Below, piece after piece: positions 35,286 to 44,934 of a DNA stretch of 64,000 nucleotides. Below the pieces are notes generated by a model. That model was not told where the DNA came from. It did not search any database and saw nothing but the letters and a program-made list of their open reading frames with translations. The DNA is from Tateyamaria omphalii. Lineage in GTDB: Bacteria > Pseudomonadota > Alphaproteobacteria > Rhodobacterales > Rhodobacteraceae. The stretch spans positions 558,001 to 622,000 of the forward strand of contig NZ_JAHVHT010000001.1 of NCBI RefSeq assembly GCF_019802125.1, read 5' to 3'. The stretch's first letter is position 1. Every line of letters begins with the position of its first letter. A program made the position numbers and the translations under genes.

Positions 35286-36716
35286 ATGACTTCCATTGCT
35301 GCCGTCGTCCCGCCCGACCTGTCGTCGGGCGGCGCTGGGGGCGCATTGTTCGGCGAGCCTGATCAGGCTTCGGCGCGGGCAGCTGCACGCGTTGACAGGC
35401 TGATCGCGGCCATCGATACCGTGCTGACCCGGCAGTTGAATGCGATCTTCGCTGCGCCGTCGTTTCGCGCGCTCGAAGCGCGTTGGCGTGCGCTGTCGCG
35501 CCTCGCCCAACAGGCCGGTTCGGACGGGCAGGTGATCGTCCGCGTGCTGGACGCATCGTGGCCCGAGGTGGTGCGTGATCTCGACCGTGCGGTCGAGTTC
35601 GATCAGTCCCACCTGCACAAGCTGGTCTACGATGGTGAGTTCGGGATGCCGGGAGGCTTGCCCTTTGGCCTGATTGTTGGCGACTACGCGGTGTCGTCTA
35701 CAACAGACCGGGCGCGCGGGGATCAGGTCGATGCCCTGTCGCAGCTCTCAGCGGTCGGAGCGGCCGCTTTTTGTCCCATCATTCTGGGTGGTGCTCCTGA
35801 CTTGTTAGGGGTTGATGACTTTGCGAGAATTGCCCCACATACCGATCTTTCCGAACGGCGCGATGGCAGGGCAGAACAGTATCTCACAACGCGTTGGCAG
35901 TCGTTGCGCAAGCGGGATGATGCGCGGTTTCTGGGCGTCGTTGCCCCCGATGTGGTAATCCGCGCGCCACGCAAAAGGCTCGATGCCAGTCGCGCCGACG
36001 GCTTCACGTTCGACGAAGACCCGAGCGTACCCTTGACCGTATCGGGCGCATATGCGTTCGCAGCGACAGTCATTGCAGCCTTTAAGGCGTCTGGCTGGTT
36101 TGCAGCGATACGAGGTGCGGTCGAGGATGACATCGCAGGCGGGACAGTGCCCGGCTGGCCCGGACTTGATCTGGGGACTGACAACCACGGTCTATCCACG
36201 CAGCCTCCGGTCAGTCTGCGCCTGACCGCAGCGCAGGAAAACGCATTGGTTGCGCGCGGCATCGTTCCGTTGAGTGCGCTGCCGCTGACCGATATGGCGG
36301 TGTTTAACGCCAACCCATCGCTGCATCGGCCAGCGCAATATGACAGCGTAGTTGCCACTGAAAACGCTCGGATCTCGGCGATGCTGCAGTACGTGCTCTG
36401 CACGTCGCGCTTCGCTCACTATCTCAAGGTCATGATGCGTGAACAGGTCGGATCGGTGACACCGGCCGAGATGATCGAACGGCAGCTGAGCGACTGGCTG
36501 CTCAGCTATTGCCTTGGCAATGACGACGCTGACCGGGACCTAAAGGCACAATACCCGTTACGTACCGCCAGCGTGTCTGTCGCATCGTTGCCGGGACGGC
36601 CGGGCGCGTATTCGGCAATGATCCGGCTGCAGCCGCATTTCCAACTCGATGATATTTCGACCAGCTTCCACCTTGTCTCCGAGGCACCGGCAGGTCTCGA
36701 AAGGGCCTTTGCGTGA
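35286..36716 (+). CDS. second TssC-like sheath protein (ImpD type), lacking N-terminal ClpV helix
   Basis: A 476-residue TssC paralogue. It keeps the core (LEARWRALSRLAQQ, EFDQSHLHKLVYDGEFGMPGG, PFGLIVGDYAV, SRFAHYLKVMMREQVG) but diverges strongly elsewhere. Its N-terminus is Ala/Gly-rich and lacks the LLDxxIxxT helix seen in TssC. It corresponds in position to impD of the Rhizobium imp operon. It may add a minor or baseplate-proximal sheath component that ClpV does not extract; this role is inferred. Its stop overlaps the next start (GTGA). Confidence 0.9.
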   Translation: MTSIAAVVPPDLSSGGAGGALFGEPDQASARAAARVDRLIAAIDTVLTRQLNAIFAAPSFRALEARWRALSRLAQQAGSDGQVIVRVLDASWPEVVRDLDRAVEFDQSHLHKLVYDGEFGMPGGLPFGLIVGDYAVSSTTDRARGDQVDALSQLSAVGAAAFCPIILGGAPDLLGVDDFARIAPHTDLSERRDGRAEQYLTTRWQSLRKRDDARFLGVVAPDVVIRAPRKRLDASRADGFTFDEDPSVPLTVSGAYAFAATVIAAFKASGWFAAIRGAVEDDIAGGTVPGWPGLDLGTDNHGLSTQPPVSLRLTAAQENALVARGIVPLSALPLTDMAVFNANPSLHRPAQYDSVVATENARISAMLQYVLCTSRFAHYLKVMMREQVGSVTPAEMIERQLSDWLLSYCLGNDDADRDLKAQYPLRTASVSVASLPGRPGAYSAMIRLQPHFQLDDISTSFHLVSEAPAGLERAFA

Positions 36717-37501
36717 CGGTCGATATTGCACACCTGCTGTCCCAGGACGCTTTGACTGAAGCGGTTGATACCGCAGTTTCTGCCGTCAAGGTTGCGCCAC
36801 AGGACGCGAACATCCGCGTGACGCTGGCACAGTTGCTTGCGCTGTCCGGAGATCTGGCACGGGCCGAAACGCACGCAAAAATGGCGCAGACACTAGACAT
36901 GGAACGGGCAATGGCCCTGTCAGTGTTTCGTCAGCACCTGCGCGCCCTGGATGCGCGTGACGCGTGGTGGGCAAACGGAGCCACACCTGAATTTCCCGGG
37001 AAGCCGACACAAGCCGATGCTGCGGCCATGGCCCTGCAAGTTGCCTTGCGCGACGGGGATTTGACGCAAGCAGCGTCTTGTGCGGCAACTCTCGAAGATA
37101 TCCGCGTGCCAACACCCGCTTGTTGGGACGGAGCGGCGGTAGATGACTTGCGCGATGTGGATGACCGTTTGCCTCACGCACTCGAAGCGCTGACGGCTGG
37201 GGGGCACTACCTATGGATCGACTTCGCGCGGGTGGCCCGGCTGGAGCTGATGCCGGTTGCGGCTCCGTTTGATCTTTTGGCCCGTTCTGCGCGCGTGACG
37301 TTGCGCGATGGTGCGGGTGCTGACGTACGGCTCGTCGCCATCTACGACGGACCCCGCGGCGCGACCGAGCGTTTGGGCAGGATGACGGATTTCTCCGAGC
37401 TTGCGCCGGGGCTGGTGCGCGGTCATGGCCAGCGTGCATTTTTGGCTGGTGACACTCTGGTGGGCATTCTCGACCCGACGGAGGTGGTGTTCGATGTCTG
37501 A
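36713..37501 (+). CDS. tagJ: T6SS accessory protein TagJ/ImpE (SciE type)
   Basis: A 262-residue protein of the ImpE family, which binds the sheath small subunit and supports ClpV interaction in some systems. The first 130 residues form TPR-like helices (DANIRVTLAQLLALSGDLARAETHAKMAQ). The C-terminal domain has the conserved YLWIDFARVARLEL stretch and LVAIYDGPRGATERLGRMTDF. The start is a GTG overlapping the previous stop by 4 bp; the end overlaps tssE by 8 bp. In this system, a TssC paralogue without the ClpV helix lies next to it. Confidence 0.9.
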   Translation: MTVDIAHLLSQDALTEAVDTAVSAVKVAPQDANIRVTLAQLLALSGDLARAETHAKMAQTLDMERAMALSVFRQHLRALDARDAWWANGATPEFPGKPTQADAAAMALQVALRDGDLTQAASCAATLEDIRVPTPACWDGAAVDDLRDVDDRLPHALEALTAGGHYLWIDFARVARLELMPVAAPFDLLARSARVTLRDGAGADVRLVAIYDGPRGATERLGRMTDFSELAPGLVRGHGQRAFLAGDTLVGILDPTEVVFDV

Positions 37502-38024
37502 CCGACGACGCCCTTCACGCAGTGATGAGCCGCGCTTGGCTCCGTCCTTGCTGGACCGGCTCATCGATCTTGACCCGGATCTGTCTCAGGACCGGCCAGT
37601 GACCGAGGCAGAGACCATTGTCGGCCTGCGAGCTGCTTTGCGCCGCGATCTGGAAATCTTGCTGAACACCCGAGCCGTGCCGCGCAGCCTGCCGCCGCAT
37701 TTGCCACAACTCGCCGACAGCAGCCTGGCTTTTGGTGCCGGGGATTTCTTTTCCGCCGAGCTTGGAACCGAGGCACAACGGGCCGCTTTCGCCAAAGATG
37801 TGCGTGAGCGCATTGAGCGGTTCGAGCCGCGGCTCAGCGATCTGTCGGTGACGTTGATCAGTGACCCGGTTCCCTCCCGGCGCCATTTGCGTCTGCGGAT
37901 CGCGGCGCGCCATATTGCGCGGCCCGGGCTGCCGCCGGTCATGTTCGAAACCGCGATGGATCCGGTCGCTGGTCATTTCACTGTCTCTGACATTGGTGGC
38001 GGGAGTGGGAGGCGTGATGGCTAA
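37494..38024 (+). CDS. tssE: T6SS baseplate protein TssE (gp25-like)
   Basis: A 176-residue gp25/lysozyme-like baseplate wedge protein. The LLDRLIDLDP start, SLRAALRRDLEILLNTR-type helix and SLAFGAGDFF stretch are typical, as is the C-terminal RIERFEPRLSDLSVTL. ATG 37494 lies inside the end of tagJ (8-bp overlap); the longer frame upstream is spurious. It overlaps tssF by 8 bp. It nucleates sheath assembly on the baseplate. Confidence 0.9.
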   Translation: MSDRRRPSRSDEPRLAPSLLDRLIDLDPDLSQDRPVTEAETIVGLRAALRRDLEILLNTRAVPRSLPPHLPQLADSSLAFGAGDFFSAELGTEAQRAAFAKDVRERIERFEPRLSDLSVTLISDPVPSRRHLRLRIAARHIARPGLPPVMFETAMDPVAGHFTVSDIGGGSGRRDG

Positions 38025-39798
38025 CCGTTTCCTTGATTTCTACAACTCTGAACTGGACGCCCTCCGCCGCCGTGCCGGGCGTTTTGCCGCCGCCCATCCG
38101 AAGATCGCGGGACGGTTGCGTCTGGCTCCGGACGTTGCCGACGATCCAAATATCGAACGTTTGATCCAGTCCTTTGCCTACACGGCCGCGCGGGTGCGTC
38201 AAAAACTTGACGATGGTTTGCCCGAGTTGACGGATGGCCTGCTGGAAACACTGTATCCGCATTACCTCGCGCCACTGCCTGCTCTGACAATTCTATCGTT
38301 TGCTCCGGATGCGATGATGGATGGGGTGCAGGAGGTGCCACGAGGAACGGAAGTGACGTCGGACCGGTTGGAGGGCGACCGGGTGCGTTTTGCAACCACT
38401 CAATCCGTCCCCTTGGCACCCGTGCGCCTCACCGACATTCGCCTGAATGCGCGTCCGTTCGAGGCACCACCGGCACCAGATGGATCTGCGAGTTGTCTGC
38501 GGCTGACGGTCGAGCCGATGGGCCAGGTGCCGCTCTGCGACATGGGCCTGACACACCTGCGCACTTACCTGTCGGGGCCGCCTGCACAGGCGCATGGTCT
38601 GGCCCGGCTTCTGTTGCAATCGACGCGTGGAGTGACACTGGCGGCTCATGCCAGCGATGAATACGCGCGTCGGCTGCCCGCTTCCGCACTCACCCCCGCC
38701 GGGTTCGATGCCGACACGGCTCTGATCCCGTGGCCGACGGGCAGTTTCACGGGGTACCGCACTCTGGTCGAGTTCGCCGCGTTGCCAGAAAAGTTCCTGT
38801 TTTTTGATATTGCGCTCGGGCCCGTCCGCGAAACCGACCGTTTGGACATTTACGTGTTCTTTGATGCTCCTCTGACAGAGCCTCTATCGCGGGTGCAGGC
38901 GGGCTCGATCACGCTTCATGCGTCACCCGCCATCAATCTTTTCCCGGCCCGTGCCGAGCCGGTGGCGCTGGATGGCAGCCGCAGCAACTACCCGCTTGCC
39001 GCCGATGCACGTCGTCCGCGCACGCGTGCGGTACACTCGGTGCGGGGTGTGACCGTTGCGAACGCGGATGGATCTACCCTATTGGCAGCTCCGCTTTTTC
39101 ATCGCCTGACCGACCGTCGCCCAGGCGAGGTCTATTGGCATTTGCGCCGTCACGCGGTCAGAGAGGATGCGCCGGAAGATGTCGGTGCGACCACGCTGGC
39201 CTTTGTTGATCACCGTGGCGTGGCCAACACACCGAATGGCGGTACCGCGAGTATTGATATCCTTTCGACCAACGGCACGCTGGCCCGCAAGCTGCCATTC
39301 GGAGGCGGGCAACCACGTCTGAGCCTGTCATCTCCGCTCGACCATGTTGCAGGCGTGAACTGCCTTCGCGCTCCGACGCCGCCGCGCCCGCCGCGGGCGA
39401 ATGATGCGCGGGCTTGGCAGCTGATGTCTCATTTGTCGCTGAACCACCTGTCGCTGCAGGCGGGTGGGGCAGCGGTACTGCGCGACATCCTCCGGCTCTA
39501 TGATCCGGGCGACGGGCCAGAGATGGCACAGATGATCCATGCGGTCGACGACCTGAATGTGACGACGGGTCTGGCGCGCATTGACGGGGTCAGCGTGACT
39601 GGAACAGATATCGTTTTGACCTTCGATGACGGTCAGATTGATCCGGCCCAAGCTGTTCTCTTCGCTGCTGTGCTGGATCGTTTCTTTGGCTGCTACACGA
39701 CGCTCAATACCTTCACCCGGTTGACGGTGCGGATGAAGGATCGCACCGACACGCTGGCCCGGTTTCCAGCCCGTGCGGGCGAGGGGGCGCTGATCTGA
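38017..39798 (+). CDS. tssF: T6SS baseplate protein TssF (ImpG/VasA)
   Basis: A 593-residue baseplate wedge protein. It begins with the family signature FLDFYNSELDALRRRAGRFAA and the following DPNIERLIQSFAYTAARVRQKLDD segment. Further TssF features are ETLYPHYLAPLPALTI and the C-terminal RFFGCYTTLNTFTRL. ATG 38017 lies within the last 8 bp of tssE and follows GGGAGG; the open frame extends further upstream without similarity. TssG starts 1 bp after the stop. Confidence 0.93.
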   Translation: MANRFLDFYNSELDALRRRAGRFAAAHPKIAGRLRLAPDVADDPNIERLIQSFAYTAARVRQKLDDGLPELTDGLLETLYPHYLAPLPALTILSFAPDAMMDGVQEVPRGTEVTSDRLEGDRVRFATTQSVPLAPVRLTDIRLNARPFEAPPAPDGSASCLRLTVEPMGQVPLCDMGLTHLRTYLSGPPAQAHGLARLLLQSTRGVTLAAHASDEYARRLPASALTPAGFDADTALIPWPTGSFTGYRTLVEFAALPEKFLFFDIALGPVRETDRLDIYVFFDAPLTEPLSRVQAGSITLHASPAINLFPARAEPVALDGSRSNYPLAADARRPRTRAVHSVRGVTVANADGSTLLAAPLFHRLTDRRPGEVYWHLRRHAVREDAPEDVGATTLAFVDHRGVANTPNGGTASIDILSTNGTLARKLPFGGGQPRLSLSSPLDHVAGVNCLRAPTPPRPPRANDARAWQLMSHLSLNHLSLQAGGAAVLRDILRLYDPGDGPEMAQMIHAVDDLNVTTGLARIDGVSVTGTDIVLTFDDGQIDPAQAVLFAAVLDRFFGCYTTLNTFTRLTVRMKDRTDTLARFPARAGEGALI

Positions 39799-39799
39799 C

Positions 39800-40783
39800 A
39801 TGTCTCATCACGCTCAGGATACCTTTGATCAGTTGACCCGCGCCCCGCACAGGTTCGAGCCGCTGACCGCGCTTCGACTGGCGGATGCAGAGGCTGCGCG
39901 GCGCGGGATCCCGATGCATGTGTCTGCCCCTCCGACGGGCGCCCTGAGTTCGACCACGATCACCCGTGTCTCAGTTGAGGCAGACGCCATCCGCGTTGAA
40001 ACTGCACTTGCCGGGCTTGTTGGGCCTCTGTCGCCATTGCCTCCGGCATGGACGGAAATGGCTGCCGCAGACAAACGGCGCCGAGCCGGTGGAATGACGG
40101 CCTTCCTGGACCTGTTTTCCGGGCGTTTGGCAGTGCTCTTTGCCCGTGCGGCAGCCAAATATGACCTGCCGGTCCTTTTGCAGTGGGCGCCACGCCGGGC
40201 CAACAGCATCCTGACAGCGCTACACGCGCTCATCGGTCTCGCGACCCACGGGCTGGAGGCGCGTTCACCCCTGCCGGATGACGCCATTCTGGCCCATGCC
40301 GGTCTGCTGGCGCATCGGACGCGGTCGGCGATGGCACTCCAGGCGATGGCCCGGTCTCACCTGGGATTGCCGGTGCGTATCGAGCAGTTTCATCCCCGTT
40401 GGCAGCCCGTGCCCGAGACCGAGCAACCCCGTCTCGATGGCAGTCGGGCCATGGGGCATGACGCAAGTGCCGGAGCGTGGCTTTTGGACCGGTCGGGACA
40501 AATCCGATTGGTTGTTGGTCCTGTGCGACTTGCCGACTTTCTGTCGCTTGAGCCTGGTCAACCAAGGTTGCGGGACTTCGCGCGGCTTGTACGTTTCGCT
40601 ATCGGTCCCGTCCTTGGCTTTGACATACAGGTGGTGCTGGATCGTCGCGATGTGCCCGAGACACAGCTTGGTGGCGATGGACCGGCTGTGCGGCTTGGAT
40701 GGAACGCTTGGGCACTCGGGGGCGAGGCCAGCCATCATGCGACCGAGGCGATCGTCGACGGCCAGCAGGCACTCGCGTCATGA
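39800..40783 (+). CDS. tssG: T6SS baseplate protein TssG (ImpH/VasB)
   Basis: A 327-residue TssG. Family features are the N-terminal DQLTRAPHRFEPLTALRL, the GPLSPLPPAW stretch, FLDLFSGRLAVLFARAAAKYD, and AMARSHLGLPVRIEQF. It partners TssF and TssE in the baseplate wedge. It starts 1 bp after tssF and overlaps the FHA-like gene by 4 bp. Length is normal. Confidence 0.92.
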   Translation: MSHHAQDTFDQLTRAPHRFEPLTALRLADAEAARRGIPMHVSAPPTGALSSTTITRVSVEADAIRVETALAGLVGPLSPLPPAWTEMAAADKRRRAGGMTAFLDLFSGRLAVLFARAAAKYDLPVLLQWAPRRANSILTALHALIGLATHGLEARSPLPDDAILAHAGLLAHRTRSAMALQAMARSHLGLPVRIEQFHPRWQPVPETEQPRLDGSRAMGHDASAGAWLLDRSGQIRLVVGPVRLADFLSLEPGQPRLRDFARLVRFAIGPVLGFDIQVVLDRRDVPETQLGGDGPAVRLGWNAWALGGEASHHATEAIVDGQQALAS

Positions 40784-42117
40784 CGCTGGTTCTTGAACAT
40801 GTCGGCGGAGGCGATCGGCGGATCGTGCAGGCAGGACACCCGTTCCGCTTGGGCACGTTTCCTGACGCGACCTGGTCACTGCCGCCGGGCGGTGATGGCG
40901 CCAAGGGCGCGGGTGAAGTCCGCATCGCCGCGGAAACGGCGGGTGCGTCCGTCACGCTGCTGCGCGGTGCCGCGTATCTTGATCAGCGGCCATTGGTCGC
41001 TGGCGAAGCGCGCGCGCTGCCCGACGGTGCGATCATCGCCGTGGGCATGCATCGCATTGCTGCGCGCTACAGGAGTGATCTGACAGCGGCCCGCGCCTCC
41101 GAAGCGCCGACGATCAGCACAATCCTCGCGGATGTGTCGCCCGGTGGTATAACCGCGGAAAGCCCGGTTGAGGCACGGTCCGACGACGACTGGATCAGTG
41201 GACTCACGGGCGAATTGCGCGCCGAACAGCGGCCGGATTGGGACAGCCTCGGTCGTTTTGACAACCGCGCCGAAGTGACCCGCGAAGGCGAATATTCAAA
41301 CGATTTGAACGCTCTCAAATCCGCAAACACCTTTTTGCCGGACGATTGGGACGCAGAGCCGGACATACCGGGGCCTTCGGACGCCGCCGCGCGCGCTGTT
41401 CAATCCCGTGCGCCGGGGGACGTTATGCCGCTTCCCACCGGTCATGCCGAACTTGGCGATGCCGAAACAAGCCAGCGCATCGGCGATGATGGTCTTGCAT
41501 TTCTGCGGGGTGCCGGCCTGTCGGCCTCTGAAATGGCGGACGTGACGCCCGAAACCATGCAGTCGCTGGGAAACTTGCTGCGTATTGCACTGGACGGCGT
41601 GACTGAGATGGAGCGCGCTCAGGCGTTGCGTGCGGCCGATCTTGACCTGCCGGCGCGCGTAACGGCTCCGCGGGATGCGGTACATACCTTGTTGGCGGCA
41701 GTTCAGGCAGGGCAGGGCGCCTGTGCCGACCTGTCGGCACGACTGGTGGAATTGGCCCGTGCGCAATCCGCAATGCATGAGGGCGCTCTTGCTTTTGTGT
41801 CCGCCGCACGTGAGAGGCTTGATCCGGTCGTACTTTGGGCAGTCGCCACACCTGCACGGCGCAGCCTGCGGCTTGGCACCGCTGCACGGGCTTGGTCGCT
41901 TTATGCTGCAAGGTTCGAAGGGCGGGCAGATACCGCACCCGAGGATGCATCGCCCGAGACAGCGCCACCTCTTTCGGACCGCGCCCTCGCGACTGCGATC
42001 AGATCGCAATACGACGCCTCGGACAGGTCTGCAGCTAAGGCAACCGGTCGGCAGGTCGCGGCACATGCAAGCCCACACCCACTCGACCGTAAGGAGGGTA
42101 CGTTCGGTGAAAACTGA
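40780..42117 (+). CDS. TagH/ImpI-type protein with degenerate FHA domain
   Basis: A 445-residue protein in the impI (Fha) position. Residues 1-100 follow an FHA outline: FRLGTFPDATWSLP, then a final VGMHRIAARY strand. However, the phosphothreonine-binding residues are gone: the Arg of the IGR motif is Thr, and no SxxH is visible. The middle is acidic and probably disordered. Residues about 260-445 form the TagH C-terminal helical domain (FLRGAGLSASEMADVTPETM). It overlaps tssG by 4 bp; tssK overlaps its end by 11 bp. Loss of phospho-peptide binding is inferred. Confidence 0.8.
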   Translation: MTLVLEHVGGGDRRIVQAGHPFRLGTFPDATWSLPPGGDGAKGAGEVRIAAETAGASVTLLRGAAYLDQRPLVAGEARALPDGAIIAVGMHRIAARYRSDLTAARASEAPTISTILADVSPGGITAESPVEARSDDDWISGLTGELRAEQRPDWDSLGRFDNRAEVTREGEYSNDLNALKSANTFLPDDWDAEPDIPGPSDAAARAVQSRAPGDVMPLPTGHAELGDAETSQRIGDDGLAFLRGAGLSASEMADVTPETMQSLGNLLRIALDGVTEMERAQALRAADLDLPARVTAPRDAVHTLLAAVQAGQGACADLSARLVELARAQSAMHEGALAFVSAARERLDPVVLWAVATPARRSLRLGTAARAWSLYAARFEGRADTAPEDASPETAPPLSDRALATAIRSQYDASDRSAAKATGRQVAAHASPHPLDRKEGTFGEN

Positions 42118-43438
42118 CAACCGCGTAGCTTGGACCGAGGGCATGTTCCTACGGGTTCAACACTTCCAGCAAGCTGATCGTTGGGCAGAACGTATGCTGC
42201 GGGATCGGACGGCGCCCCTGCGACCTTACCCCTGGGGATTTACCCGGCTCGAGATTGACCGATCTGCGCTAGGTGTCGGCCGCGTCGCGCTCTCCGGGGT
42301 GACGGGTGTCCTGGCTGATGGCACGCCTGTTTCTGCACCGGATCTGGCTGACCTGCCAGCTCCTGTGCAACTGACCGAAGGGTCGGGCGCGACAACGGTG
42401 TATCTTGCTGTGCGGATGGCAAAAGGCGGTCAGGATGAATACGGCCCGGCAGGCGCAAACGTGGGCCGTCATATGCGCATGGAATTCGAGGCCGAAGATG
42501 CCAATGCCGACACGGCCTTTACCGCCGCGATTGAAGTAGGGCGTTTGGAGCTGTCGCTAAAAACCGACCAGGATGAACGCGAAGGTTTCGAGTGCTTGCC
42601 CTTTGCACGCGTTGTGGAAACCCGAACAGACCTGTCGGTGGTGCTGGACGATACGATGATCCCGCCGGTCATGCAGGTCGGTGCTTCCCCGCGTCTTCGC
42701 GGCTACCTTTCGGAACTCGTCGGGCTCTTGCGACACAGGTCTGCCGCCATTGCGCAGCGCATCGGCGATCCATCAATTCGGGGCGCGGCAGAGATTGGAG
42801 ACTACATGATGCTTCAGGCGCTGAACCGCGCCACGCCCTTGATCGGGCATCTTGAAGCCCAGGCCGGACAAATCCATCCCGAACGCATGTTTGCCGATCT
42901 CGTCGCATTGGCAGGTGAGCTGGCCACTTTCACGGCACCAGACAGCATCGCAACGCAATTGCCGGACTATGCCCATACCGAGCCCGAAGAGACCTTTGCA
43001 CCGGTCATGGACGAATTGCGCCGCGCGCTGTCCGCCGTTCTTGATCAGTCTGCAACGTCCATTCCGCTGGAAATGCGCCGGCACGGTGTAAGGGTGGGAA
43101 TGTTGGCTGATGCGGGACTGAAATCGGATGCTGCGATGGTGCTCGCCGCCCGTTCTGACCTGCCGGTCGAGCAGTTGCGTCGTGCATTGCCCAAGCAGAT
43201 CAAGATCGGACCTGTCGAACGGATTCGCGATCTTGTGAATGTCGCACTTCCCGGTTTGCCGGTGCGCGCTTTGCCGGTTGCACCGAGGCAATTGCCGTTC
43301 CGCTCCGGCGCGGTCTACTTCGAACTGGAAACGAGTGATGACTTGTGGTCCGAGGCAACGCAGGGCGGCGCCCTGGCGATCCATCTCGCAACGGAGATAC
43401 CAGGTCTCGACCTCGAACTGTGGGGGATCCGTGGATGA
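42107..43438 (+). CDS. tssK: T6SS baseplate-membrane connector TssK (ImpJ/VasE)
   Basis: A 443-residue TssK trimer subunit linking baseplate to the TssL/TssM membrane complex. The start NRVAWTEGMFLRVQHFQQADR and PLRPYPWGFTRLEID are family hallmarks, as are the RDLVNVALPGLPVRALPVAPRQLP C-terminal motifs. The start is a GTG at 42107 with AAGGAGGG 8 bp upstream; the longer frame back to 41675 is a shadow of the preceding gene. It overlaps tssL by 4 bp (ATGA). Confidence 0.93.
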   Translation: MKTDNRVAWTEGMFLRVQHFQQADRWAERMLRDRTAPLRPYPWGFTRLEIDRSALGVGRVALSGVTGVLADGTPVSAPDLADLPAPVQLTEGSGATTVYLAVRMAKGGQDEYGPAGANVGRHMRMEFEAEDANADTAFTAAIEVGRLELSLKTDQDEREGFECLPFARVVETRTDLSVVLDDTMIPPVMQVGASPRLRGYLSELVGLLRHRSAAIAQRIGDPSIRGAAEIGDYMMLQALNRATPLIGHLEAQAGQIHPERMFADLVALAGELATFTAPDSIATQLPDYAHTEPEETFAPVMDELRRALSAVLDQSATSIPLEMRRHGVRVGMLADAGLKSDAAMVLAARSDLPVEQLRRALPKQIKIGPVERIRDLVNVALPGLPVRALPVAPRQLPFRSGAVYFELETSDDLWSEATQGGALAIHLATEIPGLDLELWGIRG

Positions 43439-44934
43439 GCGGTGAACCGAAAACCAACCCGCCGGAAGATCCGGTCGAGGACGACGCCCCGCGCATCATT
43501 CTGCCTACACCGGGCGGCATGCGCCCCACGTCCGAGCCGGAGCCTGAAGTCGAAACGCCCGATCCACCGGCACCGACCGCGGCCTTGTCCGTGGGCGACA
43601 TTCTTGCCGGGTTCCGGTTTAGTGGCGGTGATCTGCCAGAGCTGGTCGCAGGGGCCGCGCCACTTCTCAATCTGGCCCATGCGTTGAGGACGGGCCGAAC
43701 ACCACCGCCAATCCCCGAACTGCGCCGCGAACTGACCGGTGCCACACGCAATTACGAGGCAGCGCTGGCGGCCGCGGGTACGCTGCCCGACCAAGCTCGC
43801 GCAGCACATTACGTGGTCTGCGCCACTCTCGACGACGTCATCCGAAATACGGAGTGGGGCGGTGAATGGGCTGTTGAGGGACTGGTTTCGACCTTTCACC
43901 ACGACGTTCTGGGTGGCGACAAGGTTTTTGCGTTGCTCAACCACTATCAACAGACACCGCGCGCCAACCGTGACCTTTTGCTGCTCATCTATCTTTGCCT
44001 TTCTCTTGGCTTTGAAGGGCGTGCGAGGGTCTCGTCCAGGGGTGCAGCGGAGCTGGCGCTTGTGCGTGAAAACCTGTTCCGCACGCTGCGCACGCAATTC
44101 GACATCGTGGAACGTGATCTCTCGCCGCATTGGAGGGGTGAGGACGCCGCTCACCGCCCCGTGCGTGCCGGACTGCTGTTCTGGTTGATCTCGGGTACGG
44201 CCGCATTGCTGCTGATCGGAGTGTTTCTCGTCTACACGCTGCTTCTGAACCGCGCGGCAGACACCACACTGACGCGGTTGGCTGTGCTGCCGCCGGATGG
44301 GCCACCCTCGCTTTTGATCAAGGAACCGCCGCCTCCACCCGAACCTGAGCCAGTCGTTGAACCCGAACCGGTGCCTCAGGTGGCGCCGCCGGAAAACCCG
44401 CCAAGAACGCCCCCGATTGATACATTTGTGGCATTCCTTCAGCCGGAGGTGGAGGAAGGGCTGGTGCGGCTCTATCGTGAAGACGACGCTGTTCTGGTGC
44501 GCGTGGCGAACGCGGGTGCATTTGGATCCGGCAACGCAAGCATCGAGGGGCCGTTTCTCGATGTGTTTGACCGGATCGGGCAGGCATTGGCTGCTGAAAC
44601 CTTTGATGTGACGGTTCTGGGTCACACTGACGATGTTGCAATCCGTTCGGCGCCGTATCCAAACAACTACTTTCTGTCGCAGGCGCGCGCCAACACGGTC
44701 CGCGATCTGCTGCTGCCTTATGTCGAGGCGCGACGGATCGAGATCGAAGGCGTTGGGCCGGATCGTCCTCTGCGCTCGAACGAAACCGAGGACGGGCGCG
44801 AGGCCAATCGGCGGACTGAAATCCTTGTTCGAGAACCAGGGGCGCGTGTGCCCGACAGCCTTCTGACGCAAGGACTGGCCGAAACCGACGAACAGTTGCA
44901 GACCAACCCATTCCCGACGGAGCAATCGCAATGA
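43435..44934 (+). CDS. tssL: T6SS inner-membrane protein TssL (ImpK/DotU) with OmpA-like peptidoglycan-binding domain
   Basis: A 499-residue extended TssL. A Pro-rich cytoplasmic N-terminus precedes the DotU domain (LPDQARAAHYVVCATLDDVI, EWGGEWAVEGL, LIYLCLSLGFEGR). One transmembrane segment follows (FWLISGTAALLLIGVFLVY), then a Pro/Glu-rich periplasmic linker and a C-terminal OmpA domain (VLGHTDDVAIRS, LSQARANTVRDLL, REANRRTEI). The OmpA part anchors the complex to peptidoglycan. Because no tssJ lipoprotein is found, this anchor may matter more. The start overlaps tssK, and the stop overlaps tssM. Confidence 0.93.
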   Translation: MSGEPKTNPPEDPVEDDAPRIILPTPGGMRPTSEPEPEVETPDPPAPTAALSVGDILAGFRFSGGDLPELVAGAAPLLNLAHALRTGRTPPPIPELRRELTGATRNYEAALAAAGTLPDQARAAHYVVCATLDDVIRNTEWGGEWAVEGLVSTFHHDVLGGDKVFALLNHYQQTPRANRDLLLLIYLCLSLGFEGRARVSSRGAAELALVRENLFRTLRTQFDIVERDLSPHWRGEDAAHRPVRAGLLFWLISGTAALLLIGVFLVYTLLLNRAADTTLTRLAVLPPDGPPSLLIKEPPPPPEPEPVVEPEPVPQVAPPENPPRTPPIDTFVAFLQPEVEEGLVRLYREDDAVLVRVANAGAFGSGNASIEGPFLDVFDRIGQALAAETFDVTVLGHTDDVAIRSAPYPNNYFLSQARANTVRDLLLPYVEARRIEIEGVGPDRPLRSNETEDGREANRRTEILVREPGARVPDSLLTQGLAETDEQLQTNPFPTEQSQ

